Shown one piece after another: positions 32,764-42,418 of a DNA stretch of 64,000 nucleotides (positions are counted from its first letter, which is position 1; each line of letters begins with the position of its first letter). A program made the position numbers and the translations under genes. Source of the DNA: Chloroflexia bacterium SDU3-3 (GTDB taxonomy: Bacteria > Chloroflexota > Chloroflexia > Chloroflexales > Roseiflexaceae). The notes under the pieces were generated by a model. It was not told the DNA's origin, did not search any database, and saw nothing but the letters and a program-made list of their open reading frames with translations. Location of the stretch: contig WBOU01000002.1 in NCBI GenBank assembly GCA_009268125.1, positions 62,001 through 126,000 on the forward strand. Direction: 5' to 3'.

Positions 32764-34599
32764 ATGCTGCTAGAGCTTAACATTAGTGATTTTGCGATCA
32801 TCGATCGCCTCAACCTTCGTCTGACACCTGGGTTCAACGCCCTGACGGGCGAGACCGGCGCAGGCAAGTCGATCATCATCGACGCGCTCGGCACCCTGCG
32901 CGGCGAGCGCGCCGACCCTAGCTTTGTGCGGGCCGGTGCCGAGCGGGCGCGGATCGAGGGTGTGTTCAGCATCGGCGACACGCCCGCCATCATCCCGCTG
33001 CTGCAGGAGTACGGCCTGTGGGAAGAGGATGACGAGACGATTATCCTGGTGCGCGAGCTGAGCGCGGGCAGCGGGCGTAGCGTGGCCCGCATCAACGGGC
33101 GCGCGGTCAACAGCGGCATCCTGCGCGAGGTGGGCGGCCAGCTAGTCGACATCCACGGCCAGCACGAGGGCCTCTCGCTGTTCAACACCCGCACCCACGG
33201 CGAGATGCTCGACCGCTATGGCCAGCTGCTGCCCCTGCGCGGCCAGGTGGGCGAGCGCTACGCCGCCCTGCGCAGCACCCAGGACGAGCTGTCCAAGCTG
33301 CGCGCCGCCGCCGCCCGCCGCACCGAGCGGATCGAGGAGCTGCAGCTGCTGCTGGATGATGTGCGCGACGCCAAGCTGCGCGCTGGCGAGGAGCAGGAGT
33401 TGCTGCAGGAGCGCGCGCTAGTGCAGAATGGCGCGCGGATCACCGATCTCGTGTCGCGATCCTACGCGCTGCTCTACGCCGGGCAGGAGAGCGGCAAAGG
33501 CGCGGCCCGCTCGATCATCGAGTCCATGGGTGTGGTGAACGACAGCCTGGCCGAGCTTGGGCGGCTCGACCCCTCGGTCGAGAAGCTGGCCGAGCTTGCG
33601 GCAGAGCTGCTCTATACCTTGGAAGATCTGTCTGCCAATGTGCGGGCCTACCGCGACAGCATGGAATTTGACTCGGCGCGGCTGGACGCCATCGAGGATC
33701 GGCTGACCCTCATCCGCGAGATGCAGCGCAAGCACCACGGCACGGTGGAGGAGATCCTCGACCGCGCCGCCAGGGCCACCGAGGAGATCGACCGCTTGAC
33801 CCACAGCGCCGAGCACATGGCCGACCTTGAGGCCCAGGAGCAGCGCCTGCGCGAGGAGGTGGGCCGCCTAGCCGCCCAGCTCTCGCAGCGCCGCCGCGAG
33901 GTGGGCAACCGTCTGGGCGAGGCGGTGGTGGCATCAATGCGCGATCTAGCCATGCCCAACGTGCGCTTCCAGGTGAGCCTGGAGCAGGCGCTCGACCCGC
34001 GCGGCGTGCCCGCGCGGCTGCCCCACGCCGCGCCGCCACCCGAGGGCACACCCGCCCGCTACGCCTGCGATAAGACCGGCATCGACCGGATCGAGTTTAT
34101 GCTCTCGCCCAACCCCGGCGAGCCGCTCAAGCCGCTGGCCAAGATCGCATCCGGCGGCGAGAGCGCCCGCCTGCTGCTGGCGCTCAAGTCCATCCTCTCG
34201 AAGGTGGATGAGGTGCCGACCCTGATCTTTGATGAGGTAGATGTGGGCGTCGGCGGGCGCGCGGGCCACGTGGTGGGCGAGAAGCTCTGGGGCATCAGCG
34301 CGCAGCACCAGGTGATCTGCATCACCCACCTGCCGCAGGTCGCGGCCTTTGGCGACTCGCACTACGCCATCGCCAAGCAGGTGCTCGGCTCATCCGCCGA
34401 GGGCAACCAGCGCACCCGCACCAAGATCAGCCAGCTCTCCGACGACCAGCGGGTGGATGAGATCGCGGCCATGCTGGATGGTGTGCCGATCAGCGAGCAC
34501 AGCCGCAACAGCGCCCGCGAGATGCTGGAGCGCGCCGACCAGTTCAAGCAGCGCATCCGCTCATCAACCCCTCAGCTTGAGATGTTGCCCAAGGGCTGA
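32764..34599 (+). CDS. recN: DNA repair protein RecN
   Basis: SMC-like ATPase that helps repair double-strand breaks. The 611-residue protein starts LLELNISDFAIIDRLNL, with Walker A LTGETGAGKSIIIDALG (residues 22-38), VDIHGQHEG, two coiled-coil arms (about 160-220 and 260-380), the signature LAKIASGGESARLLLALK and Walker B TLIFDEVDVGVGG. The end (ITHLPQVAAFGDSHY) is typical. It is somewhat longer than the usual 550-570 residues because of a proline/alanine-rich insert (RGVPARLPHAAPPPEG) in the C-terminal lobe. GAGGGGTGAGA upstream supports the ATG. Confidence 0.95.
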   Translation: MLLELNISDFAIIDRLNLRLTPGFNALTGETGAGKSIIIDALGTLRGERADPSFVRAGAERARIEGVFSIGDTPAIIPLLQEYGLWEEDDETIILVRELSAGSGRSVARINGRAVNSGILREVGGQLVDIHGQHEGLSLFNTRTHGEMLDRYGQLLPLRGQVGERYAALRSTQDELSKLRAAAARRTERIEELQLLLDDVRDAKLRAGEEQELLQERALVQNGARITDLVSRSYALLYAGQESGKGAARSIIESMGVVNDSLAELGRLDPSVEKLAELAAELLYTLEDLSANVRAYRDSMEFDSARLDAIEDRLTLIREMQRKHHGTVEEILDRAARATEEIDRLTHSAEHMADLEAQEQRLREEVGRLAAQLSQRRREVGNRLGEAVVASMRDLAMPNVRFQVSLEQALDPRGVPARLPHAAPPPEGTPARYACDKTGIDRIEFMLSPNPGEPLKPLAKIASGGESARLLLALKSILSKVDEVPTLIFDEVDVGVGGRAGHVVGEKLWGISAQHQVICITHLPQVAAFGDSHYAIAKQVLGSSAEGNQRTRTKISQLSDDQRVDEIAAMLDGVPISEHSRNSAREMLERADQFKQRIRSSTPQLEMLPKG

Positions 34600-34775
34600 T
34601 ACTATAGGCGGCACAGTGCAAGCCTGCCATACTGGGCGGCGCTCGCCTACGGGCTAGGGCCGCTTTGTGTATCCCTGTGCCGCAGCGTGGCCGCCACCAG
34701 CGCGCCCGCCGCCTGTTCTCTGCGCATGGTCGCGCTCTCTGCGCCCACGCCGATAGAAATGTTGGAGGATCGACG

Positions 34776-37700
34776 TTGCAACAGCGACAGTCTACCATCG
34801 CACGCTGGTGCGCCTGGCTTATCGAGGGCGGCTGGCTGATGGCTCTGGTCTTTATCCCGAGCTACTTTAACCTGCTCTCCTCGCGCCACTTCGAGCCGGA
34901 TAAGGCGACCATGCTGCGCTCGATTGTGGTGATGATGCTCACCGCTGGCGTGGTCTACGCCCTCGACCGCGCGGGCAGCGCGCCGAAGGCCGCCGCGCCG
35001 CCCCAGCAGCCCAGTTGGTGGCGGCGGTTGATCGCCTTTCCGATGGCGCTGCCGGTGCTGGTGTTTGCGCTGGTCTTTCTGCTGGCCACGCTCACCTCGA
35101 TCACGCCGTGGGTCAGCCTGTGGGGCTCGTACCAGCGCCTGCAGGGAACCTACACCAACCTCTCGTACATTGCCCTAGCCGTCATGGTGGTGCTGTTCCT
35201 GCGCCGCCGCGAGCAGCTGGATCGGCTGATCACCGTGGGGGTGCTGGGTGCGCTCCCCGCTGTGGGCTACGGCCTCATCCAGCACAGCCAGCACGACCCG
35301 CTGCCCTGGCGCGGCGACGTGATCTCGCGCGTGGCCTCGACCATGGGCAACTCGATCTTTGTGGCGGCCTACCTCATCCTCATCCTGCCGCTGGCCTGCT
35401 ACCTGGCGCTGGCGGGCTTTCGCACGGCGCGGCGCGACACCGCCAGCGAGAATCGCGGTGGCGCGTGGGGCTGGGCTGCGGCCTACGGCCTTGCCATCGC
35501 GGGCGCGCTGCTGATCGCCTACGCCTCGATCTGCTTTGGCGCGGTGGTGCGCGTGCCCGACCTGCGCTACTGGTGGGTCTACCCCGGCGGGCTGCTGGTC
35601 GGCCTCGGGCTGTTTGTGCTGCCCACGCTGGGCATCCACCGCGCCGACCGCCTGCGCACGAGCCTGCTCTGGCCGGGGATCGTGGCGCTGGGCTACGCGC
35701 TCTGGCTGGGCTTCATGTTCCTGCTGGGCCAGGGCGGCGATCAGCAGGTGGCGGCATCCGCCGGGCGTGGCGGCACCGAGTGGTGGATCTACCTGGTGCT
35801 GGGCGTGCTGTTTGTGCTAGGCAGCTACGCGCTGTTCTACACCCTGCCGCGCCTAGGCGAAAGCTCGCGGGTGCTCTCGCTGATGCAGGGCGTGGGGATG
35901 ACCGCTGTCGCGGTGCTCGTGGGCATGACCATCATCTTCACCCAGAGCCGTGGGCCCTGGATCGGCGCGATGGCCGGGATGTTTGTGTTCTTCACCGCGC
36001 TGATCGTGATCGCGTGGGGGCGTGCCCGCCGCGAGAGCCCCGCGCGGGTGGCGCTGTGGCGCGGCCTGCTGATCGCCGAGATCGCCGTGACGGTGCTGGC
36101 GGGTGGCTTCTTGGTGGCCTTCAACATCAGCAATGCGCCGATCTTCGAGCCGCTGCGCACCATGCCCTACATCGGGCGCATGGGCCGCCTGCTGGAGACC
36201 GACGAGGGCACCGGCCTGGTGCGTCGCCTGATCTGGTCGGGCGACGAGCACGCTGGCGGCGCGGTCGCGCTGATCACATCCGACCCGCTGCGCATGGTGA
36301 TCGGCTGGGGGCCGGAGAGCATGTTCGTGGCCTACAACCGATTCTACCCGCCCGCGCTGGCCAACATCGAGGCGCGCGGCGCGTCGCCCGACCGCTCGCA
36401 CGAGGCCTACCTCGACGAACTGGTGACCAAGGGCGTGCTGGGGCTGGCCAGCTACCTATTCGTGCTGATCAGCGTGTTCACGCTGGGCATCGCGCTCATC
36501 CGCCGCGTGGATGACTGGCACGCCCAGGCCCTGGTGAGCGCATGTCTCTCGATCATCGTCGCCCACTGCGTCGAGGGCCTGACCGGCATCCCGATCGTGT
36601 CCTCGCTCATGCTGTTCTGGATCGCCATCGCCACCATCGTGTGCGTGGGCCTGCTCTATGGCCAGGTGCGCTTTGGGGCGCAGCCCGAGCCCGAGCCAGC
36701 CCCCGAGCCTGCGCCTGCGGCCAAGCAGCAGGGCGGTCGCTCGCGGCGCGGCGCGGCCCAGCGCGGCGCGGCCCAGCGCGGCCCATCCCAGCGCCGCGAC
36801 GAGTCGGCGGGCCTGGGGTGGCTGATCTACACCATGGTCTTTGCGCTCGGCATTGCGGTGGTCTGGTTCACCAACATCGACAACGTGTACGCCGACATGC
36901 GCTTTCAGCAGGGCCAGCAGTACACCGAGGGCGCGAACGCTGGCCTGCAGCAGCAGATCGCCGGTGCCGAGTTCTACCTCGACGCCATCCGCATGGAGCC
37001 GAACCAGGATTTCTACTACCTGAGCCTGGGCCGCACCCTGATGAGCATCGCCGACATCCAGCGCCAGACATCCGGCACGCTGGGCGCGGTCAAGCAGGAT
37101 GCCCAGCTGCGCGACCTGCTGCAGGCCGAGAGCGCGCCCGCCATGCTGGCGCAGATGCAGCCGCTGGTGGCCATGAGCTACGCCCAGGCCGTGCTCGATC
37201 AGGCCTACAAGATCAACCCGCTGAACAAGGACCACTCGGCCAACCTGGGCCGCCTGCACGCCTACTGGTACTCGCGCATGGATCAGGATCCGGCGCAGCT
37301 GGATGAGGCGCTGCAGTGGTACCAGAACAGCAACGCCAAGGCCCCGCAGGATGTGGTCATCCTCAATGAGTACGCAGGCACCGTGGCGCTGAAGGGCAGC
37401 TACAGCGAGTCGAAGGGCGATGCCGCCGCCGCCCAGCAGGCCTACGTCCAGGCCGAGCAGCTGCTGACCCACTCGAAGGAGCTGGACCAGAAGTACCCCG
37501 ACACCGACATCCGTCTGGCCGACCTGCTGCGCATCCAGGGCCGCACCGCCGAGGCGCTCGACCGCTACATCGCGATCATCGCCAGCAGCCCCCACGCGCT
37601 GGATGCCGAGTACAACGCGGTGATCGCCAGCGTGCAGGATGACAAGGCCCAGCTTGGCCGCCTGCGCGACGCCTACGAGCAGGCCCTGGCCAAGACCCCC

Positions 37701-37979
37701 GACGACGCCACGCTCACCGAGATCATCGGGCGCATCGCGGTGCCGCAGGGCGACATGGCGCGCGCCACTAGCGCCTTCGAGTCGCTGGTGAACCTGGAGC
37801 CCCAGAACCCCGAGGCCTACCGCAACCTGGTGGTGGTGCTGAGCGACACCATGCAGTACAGCCGCGCCGCCGACCAGGCCGCCAGCTGGGCGAAGATGCT
37901 GCAGGCCCAGGGCGACACCCAGCAGGCCCAGCAGATCCAAGGGCTGGAGTCCTACTTCCGCAATCTGGCAGGCGGCTAG
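34776..37979 (+). CDS. O-antigen ligase (Wzy_C)-type membrane protein with TPR tail
   Basis: A large protein (about 1067 residues) with some twelve membrane helices in residues 20-640. The central Wzy_C/WaaL-type region has TIIFTQSRGPWIGAMAGM and the large periplasmic loop ending WGPESMFVAYNRFYPPALANIEARGASPDRSHEAYLDELVTKG, where the conserved Arg/His of ligases lie. A proline/alanine-rich spacer and one more helix follow, then a tetratricopeptide region (residues about 700-1067). Likely role: attaching or polymerising lipid-linked glycans at the outer face, with TPRs for partner binding. I chose TTG 34776 because GGAGGA lies 6 nt upstream; no ATG nearby has a better site. Confidence 0.8.
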   Translation: MQQRQSTIARWCAWLIEGGWLMALVFIPSYFNLLSSRHFEPDKATMLRSIVVMMLTAGVVYALDRAGSAPKAAAPPQQPSWWRRLIAFPMALPVLVFALVFLLATLTSITPWVSLWGSYQRLQGTYTNLSYIALAVMVVLFLRRREQLDRLITVGVLGALPAVGYGLIQHSQHDPLPWRGDVISRVASTMGNSIFVAAYLILILPLACYLALAGFRTARRDTASENRGGAWGWAAAYGLAIAGALLIAYASICFGAVVRVPDLRYWWVYPGGLLVGLGLFVLPTLGIHRADRLRTSLLWPGIVALGYALWLGFMFLLGQGGDQQVAASAGRGGTEWWIYLVLGVLFVLGSYALFYTLPRLGESSRVLSLMQGVGMTAVAVLVGMTIIFTQSRGPWIGAMAGMFVFFTALIVIAWGRARRESPARVALWRGLLIAEIAVTVLAGGFLVAFNISNAPIFEPLRTMPYIGRMGRLLETDEGTGLVRRLIWSGDEHAGGAVALITSDPLRMVIGWGPESMFVAYNRFYPPALANIEARGASPDRSHEAYLDELVTKGVLGLASYLFVLISVFTLGIALIRRVDDWHAQALVSACLSIIVAHCVEGLTGIPIVSSLMLFWIAIATIVCVGLLYGQVRFGAQPEPEPAPEPAPAAKQQGGRSRRGAAQRGAAQRGPSQRRDESAGLGWLIYTMVFALGIAVVWFTNIDNVYADMRFQQGQQYTEGANAGLQQQIAGAEFYLDAIRMEPNQDFYYLSLGRTLMSIADIQRQTSGTLGAVKQDAQLRDLLQAESAPAMLAQMQPLVAMSYAQAVLDQAYKINPLNKDHSANLGRLHAYWYSRMDQDPAQLDEALQWYQNSNAKAPQDVVILNEYAGTVALKGSYSESKGDAAAAQQAYVQAEQLLTHSKELDQKYPDTDIRLADLLRIQGRTAEALDRYIAIIASSPHALDAEYNAVIASVQDDKAQLGRLRDAYEQALAKTPDDATLTEIIGRIAVPQGDMARATSAFESLVNLEPQNPEAYRNLVVVLSDTMQYSRAADQAASWAKMLQAQGDTQQAQQIQGLESYFRNLAGG

Positions 37980-37985
37980 GCCCAA

Positions 37986-38033
37986 AAACACATCGGGGGT
38001 AGAGACGGCATTGGCCATCTCCACCCCCGGTGC
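37986..38033 (+). terminator. Terminator-like hairpin after the Wzy_C/TPR gene
   Basis: An imperfect stem pairs CGGGGGTAGAGACGG with CCATCTCCACCCCCG, beginning about 10 bp after the stop. There is no clear T-run, so termination strength is uncertain. Confidence 0.45.
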
Positions 38034-38252
38034 GCGCGCATCGTTCGGTTAGTAGGGTTGCTGGTCGTCCATCACGTGCTGGCATTCTACCAGCGCCCTG
38101 CAGACCGACGTACTGGTACTGTACACGAACCTTCCCCTCCTGTGAATAGTCTCTCCATCCTTACAGCTAGCAGTACCCTTTCCCAGGAGCAGATAGCGCC
38201 GCAGTCCTATGCTTTGGTTGTTATATGGGCAAGGTTGCGGCAAGCTTCTTGG

Positions 38253-39461
38253 TTAGGCGCTCTTGCGCGCCTCGGTCAGCGGCGTGTGCTGGCCATCCAG
38301 CTCTTGAATCATGGCCAGGGCGAACTGGGATGCGGTTGCCAGCCCCTCCGGGTCGATGTGGTCGGCGTCGTCGGTGGCCTGATGCCAGTGCGGCAGCCAG
38401 CCCTCGGCGTCCAGCCCCACGAGGCAGATGCCCCGGAACCCGCGCCGCCGCAGGCTGGCCACCTCCTCGACGATTACCACGGGCTGTCCAGTGACGCCTA
38501 GCTGGCGGCTGCGCTCGGCGGCGGCCCTGGCAAGGGCCAGCGAGTCCGCGTCGGGCGCGTAGGGCGTGAAGTAGGTGATGCCGCTGTGCCGCGTCACATA
38601 GGCGATCCGGCTCGACCCCACCAACTCAAAGTCGATGAAGTAGGCGTCGCGCAGCTCGTCGCCATACTGATCCAGCAGCGCGTGGGTTCCCATACAGCTG
38701 CTCTCCTCAGCCCCTGTGAAGGCCAGCCACACCTCGGTTTGCTCTAGCGGGTGGGTCTGGATGTGCGCCCCTAGCCCCAGCAGGCACGCCACTGCTGTGG
38801 CGTTATCCTGCGCGCCGGGGACAAAGGGGGCCAGTTCGTCATACGCCAGCCCTGCCAGGAAGCCGCCGACGACCAGCCCTGCCGCCGCCTGCGCCGCGCC
38901 GCCCATCCTGGTGGGCCGGATGGACTGGGCCAGCAGGGCCGCCGCCGCCAACGCGTGGGCTAGGAATCCCACGCTCGATGAGGCTTGTAGCAGCTTCTTG
39001 CGCCCCTGTGTGAATGATGGCCGCTGCTTGTTGCTGTCGGTGTGGCCGATCAGCACCACCCTGCGGTGGGCCTGCTGCTGCGCCGGAATGCGGGCCACCG
39101 TGGTGGCCGTAGGCACCTTGGGGAAGAGCCAGCGCATCGGCTGCTTGACGTTGAGCATCGACTGCCACATGTGGTAGACACTGTAGGCCGCCGTGGCTGC
39201 GCCCGCCAGCCTGCGCAGCCGCCCGCTGCGCCCCAGGATGGTGGCCGCCACCACCAGCGCCGCTGGGACGCACATGGTATAGCCCCACGTGTCCCAGCAG
39301 AGAAATGGGATCTCCTCGGTTGCGATGCCGCGTGCGGCCAGCGTGGTGCGGATGTAGTCGCGGGCCTTGGCCTCGGCGAGGCTGCCGGTTGGCCGCGGCC
39401 CGATGGTCGTGGCGAGCGCCTTGACGTGCTCGTAGAGGGCCTCTGGATGAAGGTCGCTCAT
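38253..39461 (-). CDS. M28-family metallopeptidase with internal membrane segments
   Basis: A 402-residue zinc aminopeptidase-like protein. The metal ligands are visible in order: VVLIGHTDS (His, Asp), PGAQDNATAVA (bridging Asp), FTGAEESSCMG (catalytic Glu plus ligand Glu) and YFIDFELVG. Two hydrophobic stretches (about residues 62-95 and 165-205) interrupt the sequence between domain strands, suggesting membrane attachment; this is unusual for soluble M28 enzymes. AAGGAGGAACA immediately before the ATG is a strong ribosome-binding site. Substrate unknown. Confidence 0.83.
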   Translation of the reverse strand: MSDLHPEALYEHVKALATTIGPRPTGSLAEAKARDYIRTTLAARGIATEEIPFLCWDTWGYTMCVPAALVVAATILGRSGRLRRLAGAATAAYSVYHMWQSMLNVKQPMRWLFPKVPTATTVARIPAQQQAHRRVVLIGHTDSNKQRPSFTQGRKKLLQASSSVGFLAHALAAAALLAQSIRPTRMGGAAQAAAGLVVGGFLAGLAYDELAPFVPGAQDNATAVACLLGLGAHIQTHPLEQTEVWLAFTGAEESSCMGTHALLDQYGDELRDAYFIDFELVGSSRIAYVTRHSGITYFTPYAPDADSLALARAAAERSRQLGVTGQPVVIVEEVASLRRRGFRGICLVGLDAEGWLPHWHQATDDADHIDPEGLATASQFALAMIQELDGQHTPLTEARKSA

Positions 39462-39512
39462 TGTTCCTCCTTGAAAAGTGGTAAGGAGAGACTATGAACA
39501 GTATAGGATGAG

Positions 39513-39551
39513 ATCGGGGCGTGGGACATGGCAGTTTCCCACGCCCCCGAT
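39513..39551 (-). terminator. Hairpin between purB and the M28 peptidase gene
   Basis: ATCGGGGCGTGGGA pairs with TCCCACGCCCCCGAT, with one bulge and an 10-nt loop. It lies 11 bp past the purB stop on the minus strand. The T-run is weak, so the termination call is moderate. Confidence 0.55.
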
Positions 39552-39561
39552 GGGCTTTATG

Positions 39562-40932
39562 CTACTTGCCGCGAAGGGTCCGCACCAGCTCGGGTGCCTT
39601 GCCGATGTAGGTCTCGGGCGCGAGCGCGCGCAGCTCGCCCTTCACCGCGTCGCTCACATCCAGCTGGTCGATGAAGGCCGCCAGCGACTCGGCGGTGATC
39701 GCGTGGCCGCGCGTCAGCTTCTTCAGCGCCTCGTATGGCTCGGGGTAGCTCTCGCGCCGCAGGATGGTCTGGATGGCCTCGGCCAGCACCTCGGGGTGGG
39801 CCTGCAGATCCTCCAGCAGGCGCTGGCGGTTCACGGCCAGCTTGCCCAGGCCCTTCAGCAGCCGCCGGTAGGCCAGCAGGCTGTAGCCGAACGCCGAGCC
39901 GAGGTTGCGCAGCACGGTGCTGTCGGTCAGGTCGCGCTGCTGGCGCGAGATCGGCAGCTTGCGGCTGCAGTGCTCCAGCAGGGCGTTGGCGATACCCAGG
40001 TTGCCCTCGGCGTTCTCGAAGTCGATCGGGTTGACCTTGTGCGGCATGGTCGAGGAGCCGACCTCGCCCGCCTTGGCGGCTAGGCCGAAGTAGCCCATGC
40101 TAATGTACTGCCAGACATCCTGGCACAGGTCGATCAGCAGCGTGTTCAGGCGCTTCAGCGCGTCGCATAGCTCGGCCACGGTGTCGTGCGGCTCGATCTG
40201 GGTGGTCAGCTGCACTGGCTCCAGCTCCAGCGACTTCACAAAGGCCCGCCCGAAGGTCGGCCAGTCGATCTCGGGCAGGGCGGCCATGTGCGCGGCGTAG
40301 GTGCCAGTCGCGCCGTTCAGCTTGCCGGTGAGCGAGACCTGGGCCAGCACGCCGTGGGCGCGGCGCAGGCGCGCGACAAACACCGCGATCTCCTTGCCGA
40401 TGGTGGTGGGCGTGGCGGGCTGGCCGTGGGTGTGCGCCAGCATGGGCGTGGCGGCATCCGCCATAGCCATCTGGTAGAGCGCGCTGCCCACCTCGCTGAT
40501 CGCGGGCATCAGCACCAGGTCGCGGGCCTCGCGCAGCATCAGCGCGTAGGAGAGGTTGTTCACATCCTCGGAGGTGAGCGCGAAGTGCACCGCCTCGTGC
40601 CAGCGCTCTAGCCCCAGCTTGGTCATCTGCTCGCGCAGCCAGTACTCCACCGCCTTCACGTCGTGGTTCACCTTGCGGTCCCAGGCGGCCACGGCCTCGG
40701 CGTCCTCCTCGCGGAAGGCGCGGTACAGCCCGCGCAGCTCGGCGGCGGCCTGCGGCTCCAGCGGCGGGATGAAGCCGACGTTGCGGGTGCGGCTCAGGAA
40801 GATCAGGTACTCGACCTCCACGCGCACGCGGTAGCGCAGCAGCGCGGCCTCGCTCATATACGGCCCAAGCGCGGCAACATCCTTGCTGTAGCGCCCGTCA
40901 AGCGGCGAAAGGGCAAAAAGTGGGTTTGTCAC
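39562..40932 (-). CDS. purB: Adenylosuccinate lyase
   Basis: Acts twice in purine synthesis: splits SAICAR to AICAR and adenylosuccinate to AMP, each with release of fumarate. The 456-residue protein begins FALSPLDGRYSKDVAALG and has the fumarase-superfamily landmarks HFALTSEDVNNLSYAL, LAHTHGQPATPTTIGKE and the signature GSSTMPHKVNPIDFENAEGN with the mobile catalytic Ser loop. The start is GTG preceded by GGGAGAGAGAG. The DGRY/SEDVNN pattern resembles the E. coli PurB type rather than the shorter Bacillus type. Confidence 0.96.
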   Translation of the reverse strand: MTNPLFALSPLDGRYSKDVAALGPYMSEAALLRYRVRVEVEYLIFLSRTRNVGFIPPLEPQAAAELRGLYRAFREEDAEAVAAWDRKVNHDVKAVEYWLREQMTKLGLERWHEAVHFALTSEDVNNLSYALMLREARDLVLMPAISEVGSALYQMAMADAATPMLAHTHGQPATPTTIGKEIAVFVARLRRAHGVLAQVSLTGKLNGATGTYAAHMAALPEIDWPTFGRAFVKSLELEPVQLTTQIEPHDTVAELCDALKRLNTLLIDLCQDVWQYISMGYFGLAAKAGEVGSSTMPHKVNPIDFENAEGNLGIANALLEHCSRKLPISRQQRDLTDSTVLRNLGSAFGYSLLAYRRLLKGLGKLAVNRQRLLEDLQAHPEVLAEAIQTILRRESYPEPYEALKKLTRGHAITAESLAAFIDQLDVSDAVKGELRALAPETYIGKAPELVRTLRGK

Positions 40933-40984
40933 AGCTCTCTCTCCCGATGTTCGTTTCAGCGGCCCCCAGCATCATACCATTGTT

Positions 40985-41325
40985 TTTTTGATTCACCACG
41001 AAGGCGCGCAGGCACGCAGAGCGCGAGGATAGGTAGGCTGGCTGCCGAGATGCACCTTGCTGATTGGGGCATTGGAAAGAGGAAAATTGCGCTGCCTCAC
41101 AGGGCGGGTATTCCCGCTGCGGTGCGGATCATGGCCAGCCGCCCGCCTGCGATACCTTCGCCGGATGGGCGAGGCCGGGTTTTTTACCACGAAGACTCCA
41201 AGACTCGAAGGGAAAGCGTGAAAATGCGATAGAGAAATTGCCCCTATCTCCGAATCTTGGAGTCTTGGAGTCTTCGTGGTTAATGGTCTCCCGAACCTTC
41301 GTGTCTTCGTGCCTTCGTGGTTAAC
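40985..41325. repeat. Intergenic repeats: CCACGAAG family plus dispersed family B copy
   Basis: This 390-bp gap between purB and the CcrM-like gene contains three CCACGAAG-type blocks (about 40992-41030, 41184-41212 and 41250-41325) and, at 41102-41177, a copy of the repeat seen at 690-757. The blocks at 41184-41212 and 41250-41325 are rich in GACTC/GAGTC words: five GANTC sites lie at 41194, 41202, 41252, 41260 and 41268. No gene is supported. Confidence 0.75.
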
Positions 41326-42418
41326 TGGCCCCCCGCTCCGCGCGGTACCGCTCGCGCAGCTCGTCGAGCGGCCCCAGGCTGCCGTCGGCGCGGGCGTAGA
41401 GCCACACCTCCCAGCCGTTGCAGGATGGCTGGCCCGCCAGCGCCGCGCCCAGGCCGTGGATCGAGCCGCGCAGCTCGCCCACGCTCAGTGTGCCGTCGGC
41501 GCAGACCATGGCGGGCTGGCCGGTGCGCTGGAAGAACAGCTGCTGCCCGGCGCGCAGCATCCCGGCCTCCAGCAGCGCCCCGAAGCGCACCCTGGGCTGG
41601 GCCTTGCGGGTGCGCAGCGTCAGCGCCTGCGGGGCAGCGGGGGCCTCGGCCACACGGGCGATCCGCTCGCGGGCCAGTTCGGCATAGCCCTCCTCGCGCT
41701 CGATACCCACAAAGTGCCGCCCCAGCGCCTTGGCCACCGCCCCCGTGGTGCCCGTGCCAAAAAACGGGTCGAGCACCACATCGCCAGGGTTGGTGCTGGC
41801 CAGCAGCACGCGGTACAGCAGCGCCTCGGGCTTCTGGGTCGGGTGCGCCTTCACGCCGCCCACGCGCAGCCGCTCCTGGCCGGTGCAGATCGGCATCACC
41901 CAGTCGCTGCGCATCTGCTTCTCGTCGTTCAGGTTCTTCATCATCTGGTAGTTGAAGGTGTAGCGGCGCTGCCCGCGCGATCGCTTGCACCACAGCAGGG
42001 TCTCGTGGGCGTTGGTGAAGCGCACGCCCCGGAACTGCGGCGTGGGGTTGGTCTTGATCCACACCACGTCGTTCAGCAGCCAGAAGCCGATGTCCATCAT
42101 CAGCGTGCCCAGGCGGTAGATGTTGTGGTAGCTGCCGATCACCCAGATCGTGCCGGTGTCTTTGAGCACGCGGCGGCACTCGCGCAGCCACAGATCGCAG
42201 AAGGCATCGTAGGCAGCGAAGTTCTGGAACTGGTCCCACTCGTCATCCACGGCGTCCACGCGCGACATGTTGGGGCGCAGCAGCTCTTTATTTAGCTGAA
42301 GGTTGTAGGGGGGGTCGGCGAAAACAAGGTCGACACTCTTGTTGGGGAGCTGCCCGAGCAGCTCGGTGCTGTCACCGATCAGCACTTGATCCAGCGGCAG
42401 GGCGGCGTTGCGGCGCAT
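41321..42418 (-). CDS. CcrM-like adenine-specific DNA methyltransferase
   Basis: A 365-residue beta-class N6-adenine methyltransferase. Motif IV is ADPPYNLQL (about residues 34-42), and motif I (VVLDPFFGTGTTGAVAKALGRHFVGIERE) comes later, the order expected of the beta class. VKAHPTQKPEALL follows the CcrM/HinfI pattern. The C-terminal 80 residues carry the CcrM-type extension ending RGSIHGLGAALAGQPSCNGW, needed in CcrM for DNA binding. These features predict GANTC specificity. No restriction enzyme gene adjoins it, so it looks like an orphan, possibly regulatory methylase. CcrM is best known from Alphaproteobacteria. Confidence 0.87.
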   Translation of the reverse strand: MRRNAALPLDQVLIGDSTELLGQLPNKSVDLVFADPPYNLQLNKELLRPNMSRVDAVDDEWDQFQNFAAYDAFCDLWLRECRRVLKDTGTIWVIGSYHNIYRLGTLMMDIGFWLLNDVVWIKTNPTPQFRGVRFTNAHETLLWCKRSRGQRRYTFNYQMMKNLNDEKQMRSDWVMPICTGQERLRVGGVKAHPTQKPEALLYRVLLASTNPGDVVLDPFFGTGTTGAVAKALGRHFVGIEREEGYAELARERIARVAEAPAAPQALTLRTRKAQPRVRFGALLEAGMLRAGQQLFFQRTGQPAMVCADGTLSVGELRGSIHGLGAALAGQPSCNGWEVWLYARADGSLGPLDELRERYRAERGAS